DNA of 64,000 nt from contig NZ_CP016761.1 in NCBI RefSeq assembly GCF_001642935.1, forward strand, positions 1,178,001-1,242,000, read 5' to 3'. Both the position numbers and the translations under genes were made by a program. Position 1 is the first letter of the stretch. Every line of letters starts with the position of its first letter. The notes under the pieces were generated by a model. It made no database searches and was not told the origin of the DNA. It was given only the letters and a program-made list of their open reading frames with translations. This DNA is from Fictibacillus arsenicus. Its GTDB lineage: Bacteria; Bacillota; Bacilli; Bacillales; Fictibacillaceae. Below are positions 35,343 through 44,342 of this stretch, piece after piece.

Positions 35343-36190
35343 ACGTAAATCATATATTGGTGGTCGGATCAGGTGTAATGGGAAGAGGTATTGCTTATTC
35401 AGCTGCATTAGGAGGATATCAAGTAACATTATGCGATATTTCTCAAAGCGCTATAGAAAACGCAAAGAGTGAAATTGGACATTTATTTTTAAAGGCGGTG
35501 GATAGCGAAAGGCTTACCTCGGAAAAAGCAGAACATTTTTCAAGCAAATTAAACTATTCTACTGAACTTGAAAAGAGTGCATCTTCTGCAAATTTTGTTA
35601 TAGAAGCCGTGCCGGAAGTTATGTCCATTAAGAAAGAAATCTTTGAAAAGTTAGATCAATACACTTCGACTGAGACGATTTTGGCTACCAATACTTCCAC
35701 TATGAGTCCAACCGAAATAGGTTCATATACGAACAGGGCTGACAAAATAATCGCTATGCATTTTTTTAACCCGGTTCATAAGATGAAGCTTGTTGAAATC
35801 ATTAAAGGACTTGAAACAAGTGAAGAAACACTGCGTGTTACACAAGAAATAGCTCATGCAATGGGAAAAGAAACGGTTGGTGTAAATGAGTTTCCCGGTT
35901 TTGTTACTAGCCGTATTAGCAGTTTAGTAGGTAATGAAGCTTTTAACATGCTGATGGAGGGGGTAGGTTCACCAGAAGAAATTGATAAAGCCATCGAACT
36001 TGGATTGAATTATCCTATGGGACCATTTAAGTTAGGTGACTTAGTAGGTCTTGATACACGACTGAAAAATCTTGAATATCTTCATAAAACTTTGGGTGAA
36101 AAATACAGACCAAGCCCGCTTTTAGTGAAATATGTGAAGGCAGGAAGGCTAGGAAGAAAATCAGGAAAGGGCGTTTATAATTACACATAA
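35339..36190 (+). CDS. 3-hydroxyacyl-CoA dehydrogenase
   Basis: 283 residues, the length of HBD/PaaH enzymes. NAD site VVGSGVMGRGIAYSAALGGY, catalytic region ATNTSTMSPTEIGSYT, AMHFFNPVHKMKLVEIIKG with the catalytic His, and VNEFPGFVTSRISSLVGNEA. It oxidises 3-hydroxyacyl-CoA to 3-oxoacyl-CoA with NAD. The start overlaps the previous stop. Confidence 0.94.
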   Translation: MNVNHILVVGSGVMGRGIAYSAALGGYQVTLCDISQSAIENAKSEIGHLFLKAVDSERLTSEKAEHFSSKLNYSTELEKSASSANFVIEAVPEVMSIKKEIFEKLDQYTSTETILATNTSTMSPTEIGSYTNRADKIIAMHFFNPVHKMKLVEIIKGLETSEETLRVTQEIAHAMGKETVGVNEFPGFVTSRISSLVGNEAFNMLMEGVGSPEEIDKAIELGLNYPMGPFKLGDLVGLDTRLKNLEYLHKTLGEKYRPSPLLVKYVKAGRLGRKSGKGVYNYT

Positions 36191-36207
36191 TGTGAAGGAG
36201 AACGTCT

Positions 36208-36984
36208 ATGAACTTTGAATATTTGTTATTAAATGTTGAAGATCATATTGGAACGATCACAGTAAATAGACCAGAAAAAAGAAACGCGATGAATTCAGAA
36301 AGCTGGATTGAACTTCGCGATGCAGTGAGTTATTTTAATAGGATGCAAGAAGTAAGGGTAATTGTAATCACAGGAGCAGGTGACCAGTCATTTGTTTCTG
36401 GTGCTGATATTGAGTGGTTAAGAGATCGTCAGCCTCTAGATATTTATGGATCTGCTGTCCAAGATGTCCTGCTTAGTGTCTATCAATCGAAAAAACCAGT
36501 TATTGCAGCTATCAATGGATATGCATTAGGTGGGGGCTGCGAACTTGCAACTGTATGCGATTTTAGGATAGCTAGTGAGCATGCAAAATTTGGCCAGCCT
36601 GAGATCACCCTTGGTATCTTGCCAGCAGGTGGAGGAACCCAACAGTTAACGAGATTGATTGGACTTCCAAGAGCCAAAGAATTAATATTAACGGGAAAGA
36701 TAATTAATGCCCAGCAAGCTTTTGAATATGGATTAATCAATGAAATTACATCAAAAGAAAATTTCAAGGACAGAATTAAGGAGTTTGCTAAGTCACTAGC
36801 TAGTAAGCCTCCTGTAGCATTGATGTTGGCTAAGATTGCCTTAAATGAAAGTGTGACAACTGATTTAAATGCAGGATTGGCACTTGAAAAATCGTTACAG
36901 GCAATTCTATTCAGTACTCAAGATAAAATAGAAGGGACAACAGCTTTTTTAGAAAAAAGAGAAGCTCAATTTATAGGGAAGTAA
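36208..36984 (+). CDS. Enoyl-CoA hydratase
   Basis: 258 residues. ITVNRPEKRNAMNSESWIEL, oxyanion loop TGAGDQSFVSGADIEWL, INGYALGGGCELATVCDF with the first catalytic Glu in place of a standard position, and FGQPEITLGILPAGGGTQQL with the second Glu. It adds water to a 2-enoyl-CoA and should feed the dehydrogenase just upstream. GAAGGAG precedes the ATG. No thiolase or acyl-CoA dehydrogenase gene is in the operon, so the pathway must borrow these or use a different chemistry. Confidence 0.92.
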   Translation: MNFEYLLLNVEDHIGTITVNRPEKRNAMNSESWIELRDAVSYFNRMQEVRVIVITGAGDQSFVSGADIEWLRDRQPLDIYGSAVQDVLLSVYQSKKPVIAAINGYALGGGCELATVCDFRIASEHAKFGQPEITLGILPAGGGTQQLTRLIGLPRAKELILTGKIINAQQAFEYGLINEITSKENFKDRIKEFAKSLASKPPVALMLAKIALNESVTTDLNAGLALEKSLQAILFSTQDKIEGTTAFLEKREAQFIGK

Positions 36985-36989
36985 TTTCA

Positions 36990-37016
36990 CGAGACCTGTT
37001 TAAAGGTCTTTTTTTA
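36990..37016 (+). terminator. Terminator of the acyl-CoA operon
   Basis: AGACCT/AGGTCT stem followed by seven T. Confidence 0.8.
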
Positions 37017-37082
37017 CAAAAATATAAAAAAACAAGTTACTTCTTTTTAGTGCACTATTGTTGTAAAAAATTTAAAAGATTA

Positions 37083-37170
37083 ATAATTTGCAGACTGAGC
37101 AGGGTAAACTTTTGAATGTATATATTAGTGAGTGGTTGGACGGCTGGAAAATTATAGTGAGCAAATATTA
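37083..37170 (+). pseudogene. Remnant of the 3' end of the alpha/beta hydrolase gene
   Basis: 37083-37138 aligns with 28118-28173. In frame it reads NLQTEQGKLLNVYISEWLDG against NLQIEQNKLINVHITDWLER. No upstream part of the gene is present. It is followed by a terminator. Confidence 0.8.
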
Positions 37171-37190
37171 AAAGTGAAAATGTAATGGGT

Positions 37191-37226
37191 AAAGTCACCT
37201 TTTTAAAGGTGGCTTTTTATTTTTTT
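37191..37226 (+). terminator. Terminator after the hydrolase remnant
   Basis: AAAGTCACCTTT pairs with AAAGGTGGCTTT, then a T-rich run. Confidence 0.85.
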
Positions 37227-37343
37227 ACGGAAAGTGTAAATAAAGATGTTGTAACTATAAAATTTTCTTGAAATACCTTCCAAAAGGAATTATTATTAAT
37301 TTTGGAAATGAATGCTAATGTAATAAAAAGGGAGAAATGAAAA

Positions 37344-38543
37344 TTGGGGAAATATTTACTTGTATTAATTACTTTGTTTATTTTCGTACTGCCACATCAA
37401 GGGTTTGCTCACTCAGGCAGGACAGACAGTAGTGGTGGCCATAACTGTTCAGATAGTTCTAAAGCTAAAGGGTTATGTACAGGATATCATAATCATAATG
37501 GAGGAGGTACAAGCGGTGGCTCAACTCCGGCACCCGCACCAAAACCTGCTCCTGCTACTCGCAGTGATAAAGATTGTTCAGATTTTGCTAACTATGATGA
37601 AGTAGTAGCTTATTGGAATGCAAAAGGTTATTCTGCTACAAATGATCCGGAGAGATTAGATGGATTTGGTAATGTAGTGGATGATGGGATTCCATGTGAG
37701 GTACCTAGTGATTATGATACGGCAAAAATAAACGGAAGTCCAAAACAGATCGAACAGCAAGATTCAGCAAAAGGGGAAAAAGCTGGCTACCAAAAAGGAT
37801 TGGCTGATGGCACAAGTGGTGCTGAAGAAAACGATTCATCTACTGGTTCAGCAGCTTACCAATCTGGCTTTAGCACGGGTTATTCTAAAGGGTATACGGA
37901 AGGCATGCAAAAGTTTGAAGAGCAGAAAAAAGCTGTAGAGAAAGAAGGATATGAAGCAGGTAAGAAACAAGATAAGCTAATCCTGCCTGCAAAGTATCAA
38001 AGTAACGCACTTTTAAAACAAGAATACGAAAATGGTTTTAACCGAGCTTTAAAAGAAAAAGAAGAAGCACAGATTGCTAGTTTTCAAGAAAAAGGTCTTC
38101 AAGATGGAATGAAAGATATTAAGAATACTCCTGAGGATGTAAGTCAAAATTTAATAGGCGCATACCTTTCTGGATATGAGGAAGGCCAGCAAAAATTAAA
38201 AGAAAAGTATTTAAAATTGGGCTACAATGCTGCATTTACAATGATTTCTTATAAAAAGCCTGCTTTAGAAAAAGAAAAGTATGTTAAGTGGTACAAAGAA
38301 GGATTTGAATCCAATAAAGAAGTCGAAAAAATAGAAAAAGTAGCATACGAGATGGGTCTAAATGAAGAAAAGTATGAAGTTCCTCAAAAATACCTAAAAG
38401 CAGAAACGGTGTTTAAACATCACTATGGATTAGGAGAACAAGCTGCTGAAGATGCTGATGAAGCAAACACAGTGATTTTTGGATTAGGAATAGCTGCTTG
38501 GTTGGGAAGAAGATACTATGTGGCTCGTAAAATGGTAGCTTAA
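37344..38543 (+). CDS. Secreted protein with YHYH-like and Excalibur calcium-binding domains
   Basis: 399 residues. A signal peptide (KYLLVLITLFIFVLPHQGFA) is followed by HSGRTDSSGGHNCSDSSKAK and GLCTGYHNHNGG (YHYH-type Cys/His motif), a short Pro/Ala linker, and an Excalibur-type domain (DCSDFANYDEVVAYWNAKGY ... DPERLDGFGN ... GIPCE). Then come Gly/Tyr-spaced repeats (YQSGFSTGYSKGYTEGMQ), a long charged helical region and a hydrophobic C-terminal segment (VIFGLGIAAWLGRR). A cell-surface role is likely. TTG start after GGGAG. It may share a transcript with the next gene, 12 bases on. Confidence 0.85.
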   Translation: MGKYLLVLITLFIFVLPHQGFAHSGRTDSSGGHNCSDSSKAKGLCTGYHNHNGGGTSGGSTPAPAPKPAPATRSDKDCSDFANYDEVVAYWNAKGYSATNDPERLDGFGNVVDDGIPCEVPSDYDTAKINGSPKQIEQQDSAKGEKAGYQKGLADGTSGAEENDSSTGSAAYQSGFSTGYSKGYTEGMQKFEEQKKAVEKEGYEAGKKQDKLILPAKYQSNALLKQEYENGFNRALKEKEEAQIASFQEKGLQDGMKDIKNTPEDVSQNLIGAYLSGYEEGQQKLKEKYLKLGYNAAFTMISYKKPALEKEKYVKWYKEGFESNKEVEKIEKVAYEMGLNEEKYEVPQKYLKAETVFKHHYGLGEQAAEDADEANTVIFGLGIAAWLGRRYYVARKMVA

Positions 38544-38555
38544 GGAGAGAGTAAG

Positions 38556-39170
38556 ATGGGGATCTATCAAAAGATATGTTATAAAACAGAAGATTTATTC
38601 GTAAAACTTTTAACTAAGAAGCAAGATAATGTACTAGTGAAAGAAAAAGTTCAAACTTATCGAAGTAATAAAGAAGCTGCTAAAGAACAAAAGCGTATTA
38701 AAAGAAAACAAGCCGCTGAAGAACGCCAACAACAACTTGAAGCTAAAAAAGCAAAAGAAAAACAAGAGGTTGTTAATCTTTTAAAGTCACTAGTAAATGA
38801 CTCCTACACGACTTACGAATTTAACGAAGTAAAAAACAATAAAGTATTCTTTCAATCTTTAATTCGAAGTGTGTTTGAACCTGATGAAAAAGGATTAACC
38901 TTCTTATTTTGTGAGTTTGACAAAAGCAGTAAGAAAGAAATAAAAGGTTACTTAATCGCTACCAACAAACGAGTTTGGTTCATAAATAAGTCACTAGACT
39001 TTCAGCAAAAATTCCGTTATCAAACCATTAGAGACATCAAGTGGTTTAATGACGGAATGCTGGAAAAAGGTTTATACATGCAATACGGTGTAAAGCGACT
39101 TGAGTTTGATGAGATATTTGATAAAGAACAAATGATTCGTGTTGGGAATACGATTTTAAATCAAATATAA
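38556..39170 (+). CDS. Hypothetical protein with coiled coil and bacterial PH-like domain
   Basis: 204 residues. Residues about 35-72 form a highly charged helix (KEQKRIKRKQAAEERQQQLE). Residues about 110-204 look like a bacterial PH domain (KGYLIATNKRVWFINKSLDF, RYQTIRDIKWFNDGMLEKGL). No signal or membrane segment is seen, so it is cytoplasmic. AAGGAGAG precedes the ATG. It is close to the secreted protein gene but the functional link is unknown. Confidence 0.75.
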   Translation: MGIYQKICYKTEDLFVKLLTKKQDNVLVKEKVQTYRSNKEAAKEQKRIKRKQAAEERQQQLEAKKAKEKQEVVNLLKSLVNDSYTTYEFNEVKNNKVFFQSLIRSVFEPDEKGLTFLFCEFDKSSKKEIKGYLIATNKRVWFINKSLDFQQKFRYQTIRDIKWFNDGMLEKGLYMQYGVKRLEFDEIFDKEQMIRVGNTILNQI

Positions 39171-39177
39171 ATAATAG

Positions 39178-39207
39178 GAGCACTTGGCTAATACAGCAAG
39201 TGTTTTT
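39178..39207 (+). terminator. Terminator of the 37.3-39.2 kb pair
   Basis: CACTTG/CAAGTG with inner GCT/AGC pairing and a following TTTTT. Confidence 0.8.
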
Positions 39208-39293
39208 CTATTTATTACTTTTTTTGGTACAAGGTTATTGATATCATTGGAAATAATAGCATTGATTAAATATTATCCAAAGTAGGTGATTGT

Positions 39294-41801
39294 ATGCTTG
39301 AAAAATTAATTATTAACTATTTAGAGGGATTTAAAGATATCCAGACTTTAAGTTCAATGCAAACTAATTCTATTAAAGTAAGTGATGAAGGCTTCTATGT
39401 AGAAACTGATTCTTCTATAAGAAAGTTTGAAGTAGGTGAAAAGGCAAGTTCTTGGGAGTTAATTTCATTTCAATTTTTATATGAGGCCTGGAATGAATTT
39501 GCTAATACTAGGCTAGCTAATTCCTCAGACTTTATTATGGCCAAAGGTCGTACTTCATTTGTAATGGCATTGTTTTCTAAACTTCCATTTGTATCAGTAA
39601 CACAAAAAAATAAAAAAAAAGCAATTCAACTAAATCAATATTTAACAGATCAATTACCAGAGATAAATTTAAATCAGGTATTAGAATTATTAGAAGAAGT
39701 TATTTCAAAGGGACTAGATCTCAAACATCTGAAACAACACTACCCAGAAGACAATGTTTATAGATTAAAGTCTCGTGCTCGTCAAGGTTTGAAATTATTG
39801 GGTTTTATTGATAGTCAGTATGTGCTAAATGTTAATTTAATTGATGAGTACAAATCAAGTCATAACAAATCTTTAATTCTTAAGAGACAAATATTAAAAC
39901 ACCCGTACTTCTCAACTGTATATGACCTACTTTCAAAGTCTTCTGATTTAGAAAATGTATATAAGTTTCAAGCCATAAAAGAACTTGGAATGTTAATTGT
40001 GAAGAATTCTGCAGGTGATAACTTAATGCGTGATTCTGTTGCCGATGCTCGGACAAGACACATGCTTTCTTGGATGCAAGATGTCGATCTACTTAATGAG
40101 GAGTTGAACCCGATTATGGAGGAAAGCATTCGTCCTTTACTAATTAAAACAATGCAGGAATATTTAACTGCTAGAACAGAGCCGCTAACTAATCATCCAT
40201 TAGGAAAATTAGTTCGATCTGATTTACCAGATGCTATTAGTAGATTACCATTTATAGATAGAGATACATATTTAGTAAAAGGATCAGTGGGACAAGGAAA
40301 CTGGGCAACAGTACCTTGGTTAGCAATCTTAAATAAGAATATTACTACATCTACTCAACGTGGGTACTATATTGTTTATTTGTTTAGTGAAAATATGCAA
40401 GAACTATACCTGACAATTGCACAAGGAATTACTGAAACATCCAGGGATGAAATGTTGAAGCTAAATGATGAAATAAGAAAAAATATCGAAATGGATGGAG
40501 TAATAAAAAGTAGTGACTACTATCTTGGTGAAAGTGCAAAAGCACGAGGATATGTAGAAAGTACTGCAGCTTACATAAAATATACCTTAGAAGACATGCC
40601 TTCAGAAAACCAACTTATAAAAGACCTTGAAAAAATGATTTCCTACTATGAGAGGTTCATAGAGTATAAAAAAGAAAATAGCGTAGAAGAAAAGTTAGCC
40701 TTTTTAAATGTAAATGAACAAGAAATAACAGATCATATTCATTCCTACATACAAAGCAAAGGTTTTTATTATAAAAAGGAAGAGGTTATAAATCTTTACT
40801 TGTCTTTAAAAACAAAACCCTTCGTCATTCTCTCTGGGATTTCAGGAACAGGTAAAACCAAAATGGTGCAATGGTTTGCTGAGAGTTTGGGAGCTACAGA
40901 GGAAGATGGTCAGTTTACTTTAATTCCAGTTCGTCCTGACTGGAGTGATGGTTCTGATCTATTAGGCTATGTTGATATTAAAGGTGACTTCAAAAAGGGT
41001 CCTTTAACATCGGTGTTAGAAAGAGCAATGGATGATCCGGACAAACCGTTCTTTGTTTTACTCGATGAAATGAATTTAGCTCGAGTCGAGTATTACTTCA
41101 GTGATTTATTAAGTGTAATGGAAAGTAGACGCCGGAAAGATGGGAAAATTGTTACAACACCAGTGTTACCTTTTGAGGTGGAAGGCAGAGACATTATTCT
41201 TCCTTCAAATGTATATATCATTGGAACGGTTAACATGGATGAGACTACACATCCGTTTAGTAAAAAGGTGTTGGATAGAGCAAATACAATTGAGTTTAAT
41301 AGAGTTCAATTAGATCATTTTTCTTTCCTCGAAGATCAAGAAGAACAGGCACCTTTGTCTATTATAAATCAGTCTTTAGCCGGAGACTTCTTACATTTAA
41401 AAGATGCTTACCAAGATAATATCGCGTTAATTAAGAAAGTTACCGAAGTGTTAGTAAATATTAACAAACAACTCGAAGGCATCGGTGCACAGGTAGGTTA
41501 TCGAGTCCGAGATGAGATTTGTTTCTATGTCATTTATAGTAAAAAAAATAACTTACTGACATTTGAAGAAGCTATGGATCAATCGATTCTTCAGAAGATC
41601 CTTCCTCGAATATCAGGTAGTGATGAGCGTGTATGGGACACTCTTAAAGGTCTTTATGAAATCTGCATGAGTAAGGTCTACAATGCTGATGTTGGGCCAG
41701 AATTGAATCACGCTATATATCCTAAATCTACTGAAAAGATCTTACATATGATTAGGAGGTACGAGAATGATGGCTTCACTTCCTTCTGGGCTGGTTCGTG
41801 A
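39294..41801 (+). CDS. McrB-like AAA+ NTPase with DUF3578-type domain
   Basis: 835 residues. Residues about 1-280 are helical and not recognised. Residues about 295-390 look like the DUF3578 (MrcB N-terminal) domain (RLPFIDRDTYLVKGSVGQGN ... RGYYIVYLF). Residues about 500-810 are the McrB AAA+ motor: Walker A SGISGTGKTKM (about 515), the block PVRPDWSDGSDLLGYVD, Walker B FVLLDEMNLARVEYYFSD, and sensor GTVNMDETTHPFSKKVLDRA. In McrBC systems the motor moves on DNA and drives a nuclease partner against modified foreign DNA. The partner gene overlaps its 3' end by 35 bases, and the pair is the core of a defence island. Confidence 0.9.
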   Translation: MLEKLIINYLEGFKDIQTLSSMQTNSIKVSDEGFYVETDSSIRKFEVGEKASSWELISFQFLYEAWNEFANTRLANSSDFIMAKGRTSFVMALFSKLPFVSVTQKNKKKAIQLNQYLTDQLPEINLNQVLELLEEVISKGLDLKHLKQHYPEDNVYRLKSRARQGLKLLGFIDSQYVLNVNLIDEYKSSHNKSLILKRQILKHPYFSTVYDLLSKSSDLENVYKFQAIKELGMLIVKNSAGDNLMRDSVADARTRHMLSWMQDVDLLNEELNPIMEESIRPLLIKTMQEYLTARTEPLTNHPLGKLVRSDLPDAISRLPFIDRDTYLVKGSVGQGNWATVPWLAILNKNITTSTQRGYYIVYLFSENMQELYLTIAQGITETSRDEMLKLNDEIRKNIEMDGVIKSSDYYLGESAKARGYVESTAAYIKYTLEDMPSENQLIKDLEKMISYYERFIEYKKENSVEEKLAFLNVNEQEITDHIHSYIQSKGFYYKKEEVINLYLSLKTKPFVILSGISGTGKTKMVQWFAESLGATEEDGQFTLIPVRPDWSDGSDLLGYVDIKGDFKKGPLTSVLERAMDDPDKPFFVLLDEMNLARVEYYFSDLLSVMESRRRKDGKIVTTPVLPFEVEGRDIILPSNVYIIGTVNMDETTHPFSKKVLDRANTIEFNRVQLDHFSFLEDQEEQAPLSIINQSLAGDFLHLKDAYQDNIALIKKVTEVLVNINKQLEGIGAQVGYRVRDEICFYVIYSKKNNLLTFEEAMDQSILQKILPRISGSDERVWDTLKGLYEICMSKVYNADVGPELNHAIYPKSTEKILHMIRRYENDGFTSFWAGS

Positions 41802-44250
41802 GGATGTTGAACTCGTATTAATCGAAACGAATGAATTTACTCTTTTTATGAAAGGGAAACCTTATCATCAGCGGTTCGAAGGGCTGTCTCAATATAAGAA
41901 GAGGCTGCAGAATGAAATGATGGAGTTTAAGGTTGAGGGAGAATCTATACAATCAGTTAAAGTTTTTGATTTGGACCAACAAATGCTGGCCGCTAGTTCA
42001 GCGTTTAGACCAATCTTTTTTGAGAATGGAAACTATCAAATTATCGTTACTTCGAAAACAGATTCAGAGTTAGAGTTTTATCATGAACACCATCTTTTAA
42101 GAAACGCTGTAAGTAATGTGCCAGTAAGTTCTAAACAAGTTTTAATGGGGAATCTACAATTTCAAAATGAAGTTGGTTTGTCATCATTTGAAATTCGTAC
42201 TCAAGGGAAAACGTTATTGACTGTGATTTTCGAAATCTTTCCTTCCAAGCTTGATTATAAGGAAGATTACAGAAAGTTATTAGATGAAGTGAACGAAGAA
42301 ATTTATAATCTAGCTTTTCATTTTTTACGGAAAACGTATCTTGGTGCTAGGACTAGGGTAGAGGGAGAAGCGAGTGCTGCTGAATTTTATCGATTAATTC
42401 AACATCATTTCAGATCCTTTCTACAGGCGATCAAAAGAATCGAGCAACAACCACATCATCAACTGATTACCACTCATCAAAAAGTGAGAGGAGATCAACT
42501 AAAGAAACTGGACTCTTTTGGTAGAAATCAGCTTAGAAAAAAAGTTTCATTGTTTCAAGAGGTTCAAAATGGTATAAGATTTGGTAACAAACAACTAATG
42601 CCTACAGAGGGCTTGCAGGTCAAAAAACAGCACTCATTTGATACGATGGAAAACCGCCTAATCAAGTGGTTGTTGATTCGTATTGAAGATAAGCTAAAAG
42701 ATTTGCTGAATAAAGTAGAAACTCCTATTGGTCGATATAAATCAGAACCAGATCAATTTGTAGTTCAAACGATTAAAGAAATGCAAAAGCATTTACAACA
42801 AAGAATAAAAAATCCGTTTTGGAAGACAATTAGTAAGCTTGACCGTTCTGTGATGAGTTTAGTGATTCAGATGGCACCAGGGTATAGAGATGCTTTTCAA
42901 ATCTATGTGTTACTATCTCGGGGATTAGAGCTCAATGGACAAATTTATAAAATGTCTGTTAAAGATGTAGCTCAGCTTTATGAGTATTGGACCTATCTCA
43001 AGCTTGGGGCTTTATTGGATAAAAAGTATGTACTTCTTTCTCAAGATGTGGTGAAGGTGAATAGAGAAGGTCTGTTTGTGAACCTCGATAGTAGTAACTC
43101 AGCTAAACGCGTGTATAGCCATCCGCATACAGGAGAGAAGATTATTCTTCAATATCAAAAGGAAGAAAGACATTTACCTACTATCACACAGAAACCAGAT
43201 ACGATGTTGAGCATTGAGAAAAAAGGTAAGGATTACACCTACAATTATATCTTTGATGCCAAATATCGTATTGATTTTGCCGTAGAAGATAGTTATTACG
43301 AAAAGCGATATAACAGCCCAGGACCTATGGAAGATGATATAAACACCATGCATCGATACCGAGATGCGTTAGTTGTTCAACATAATGGTCCCTTTGAACG
43401 AACAGCATTTGGTGCATATGTATTATTTCCTTGGTTTGAAGAGGAGTTATATGAGCAGCATGCTTTTTATAAAAGTATAGAATCGGTTAATATTGGTGGC
43501 TTGCCGTTTTTACCAAATGCAATGAGGTTAGTAGAGCAGTTTGTGGAGCATCTTATTGAGAAAAGTCCTGAAGAAATACAAGAAGAAGGGATACTACCAA
43601 GAGGTACATTAGATAGTTGGAAGTCTTCATTAGATGAAAAAGTTGTAGTTGGTTTAGTGAGTAATGAGGAAGTTTTTAAAGATTGTATCCAACAAAAAAC
43701 TTATAAAATTTCTATGAAGGATTTGAAAAAAGGATGGCAAGAGGCAAAACATATTGCCCTTTACCTATCAAGTAATGTATCCAGTAATAACGGTGTAAAG
43801 TATTACGGTGAAATTGTGGGTATTTCCTTCAGTTCAATGGAAAACAGTGAGCAAGTAGTTGCATTTACAGTGGATATTTGGAAATCATTAAGGAACATTA
43901 TCAAACCAGTCGGATATGGTATATCGTCTTATATGCTTACAACGTTAAATACTTTGAAAGAAGCGAGTGAGTTACCAGAGCTTTACATGAAAAGTAACGA
44001 TGAACTAGCTTTATGGAGAACAATGCGCAGGCTTACAAAAAATCCTAAACTTAATTTAAATCATACTGAAGTTGACCAAGCATCGGAAATTGTTCAAATA
44101 AAATCAGGTGAGGTACTAGTTACTCTAAGTAAAAAAGAAATACAAGTAAAACGTATAGGAAGTATGAAATTAACTTCTATTGATAGAGAAGAGTTTTTAA
44201 ACAATCCCAATCGATTATTCAAGGAAGTCATTGATGTTTTAAATAATTAG
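41767..44250 (+). CDS. DUF2357 protein with PD-(D/E)xK nuclease (McrC-like partner)
   Basis: 827 residues. The N-terminal part to about residue 330 fits DUF2357, with a basic helical segment (HQKVRGDQLKKLDSFGRNQL). Residues about 470-570 hold the nuclease core: KPDTMLSIEKKGKDYTYNYI, then FDAKYRIDF, then a helix with MHRYRDAL, a PD-ExK/DxK pattern. The last 200 residues (WQEAKHIALYLSSNVSSNNG, VKYYGEIVGISFSS) form an added beta-rich domain that could read DNA. The start (ATGATG after TAGGAGGT) lies inside the upstream motor gene, so the two are translationally coupled. It probably cuts DNA when activated by the motor. Confidence 0.85.
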   Translation: MMASLPSGLVREDVELVLIETNEFTLFMKGKPYHQRFEGLSQYKKRLQNEMMEFKVEGESIQSVKVFDLDQQMLAASSAFRPIFFENGNYQIIVTSKTDSELEFYHEHHLLRNAVSNVPVSSKQVLMGNLQFQNEVGLSSFEIRTQGKTLLTVIFEIFPSKLDYKEDYRKLLDEVNEEIYNLAFHFLRKTYLGARTRVEGEASAAEFYRLIQHHFRSFLQAIKRIEQQPHHQLITTHQKVRGDQLKKLDSFGRNQLRKKVSLFQEVQNGIRFGNKQLMPTEGLQVKKQHSFDTMENRLIKWLLIRIEDKLKDLLNKVETPIGRYKSEPDQFVVQTIKEMQKHLQQRIKNPFWKTISKLDRSVMSLVIQMAPGYRDAFQIYVLLSRGLELNGQIYKMSVKDVAQLYEYWTYLKLGALLDKKYVLLSQDVVKVNREGLFVNLDSSNSAKRVYSHPHTGEKIILQYQKEERHLPTITQKPDTMLSIEKKGKDYTYNYIFDAKYRIDFAVEDSYYEKRYNSPGPMEDDINTMHRYRDALVVQHNGPFERTAFGAYVLFPWFEEELYEQHAFYKSIESVNIGGLPFLPNAMRLVEQFVEHLIEKSPEEIQEEGILPRGTLDSWKSSLDEKVVVGLVSNEEVFKDCIQQKTYKISMKDLKKGWQEAKHIALYLSSNVSSNNGVKYYGEIVGISFSSMENSEQVVAFTVDIWKSLRNIIKPVGYGISSYMLTTLNTLKEASELPELYMKSNDELALWRTMRRLTKNPKLNLNHTEVDQASEIVQIKSGEVLVTLSKKEIQVKRIGSMKLTSIDREEFLNNPNRLFKEVIDVLNN

Positions 44251-44342
44251 TCAGATCTTACTAGATTATGATTCTATCTCATATGTTAGATTGGAATATT
44301 GTTAGGGTATGGCTTTAATATGTAAAAAAGGGGTGGGAAAAC

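Noticed and set aside
37344-38543. Gly-Tyr-spaced repeats as a FliH-like export protein
   Set aside because: The signal peptide and Cys/His surface domains make a flagellar export role unlikely.
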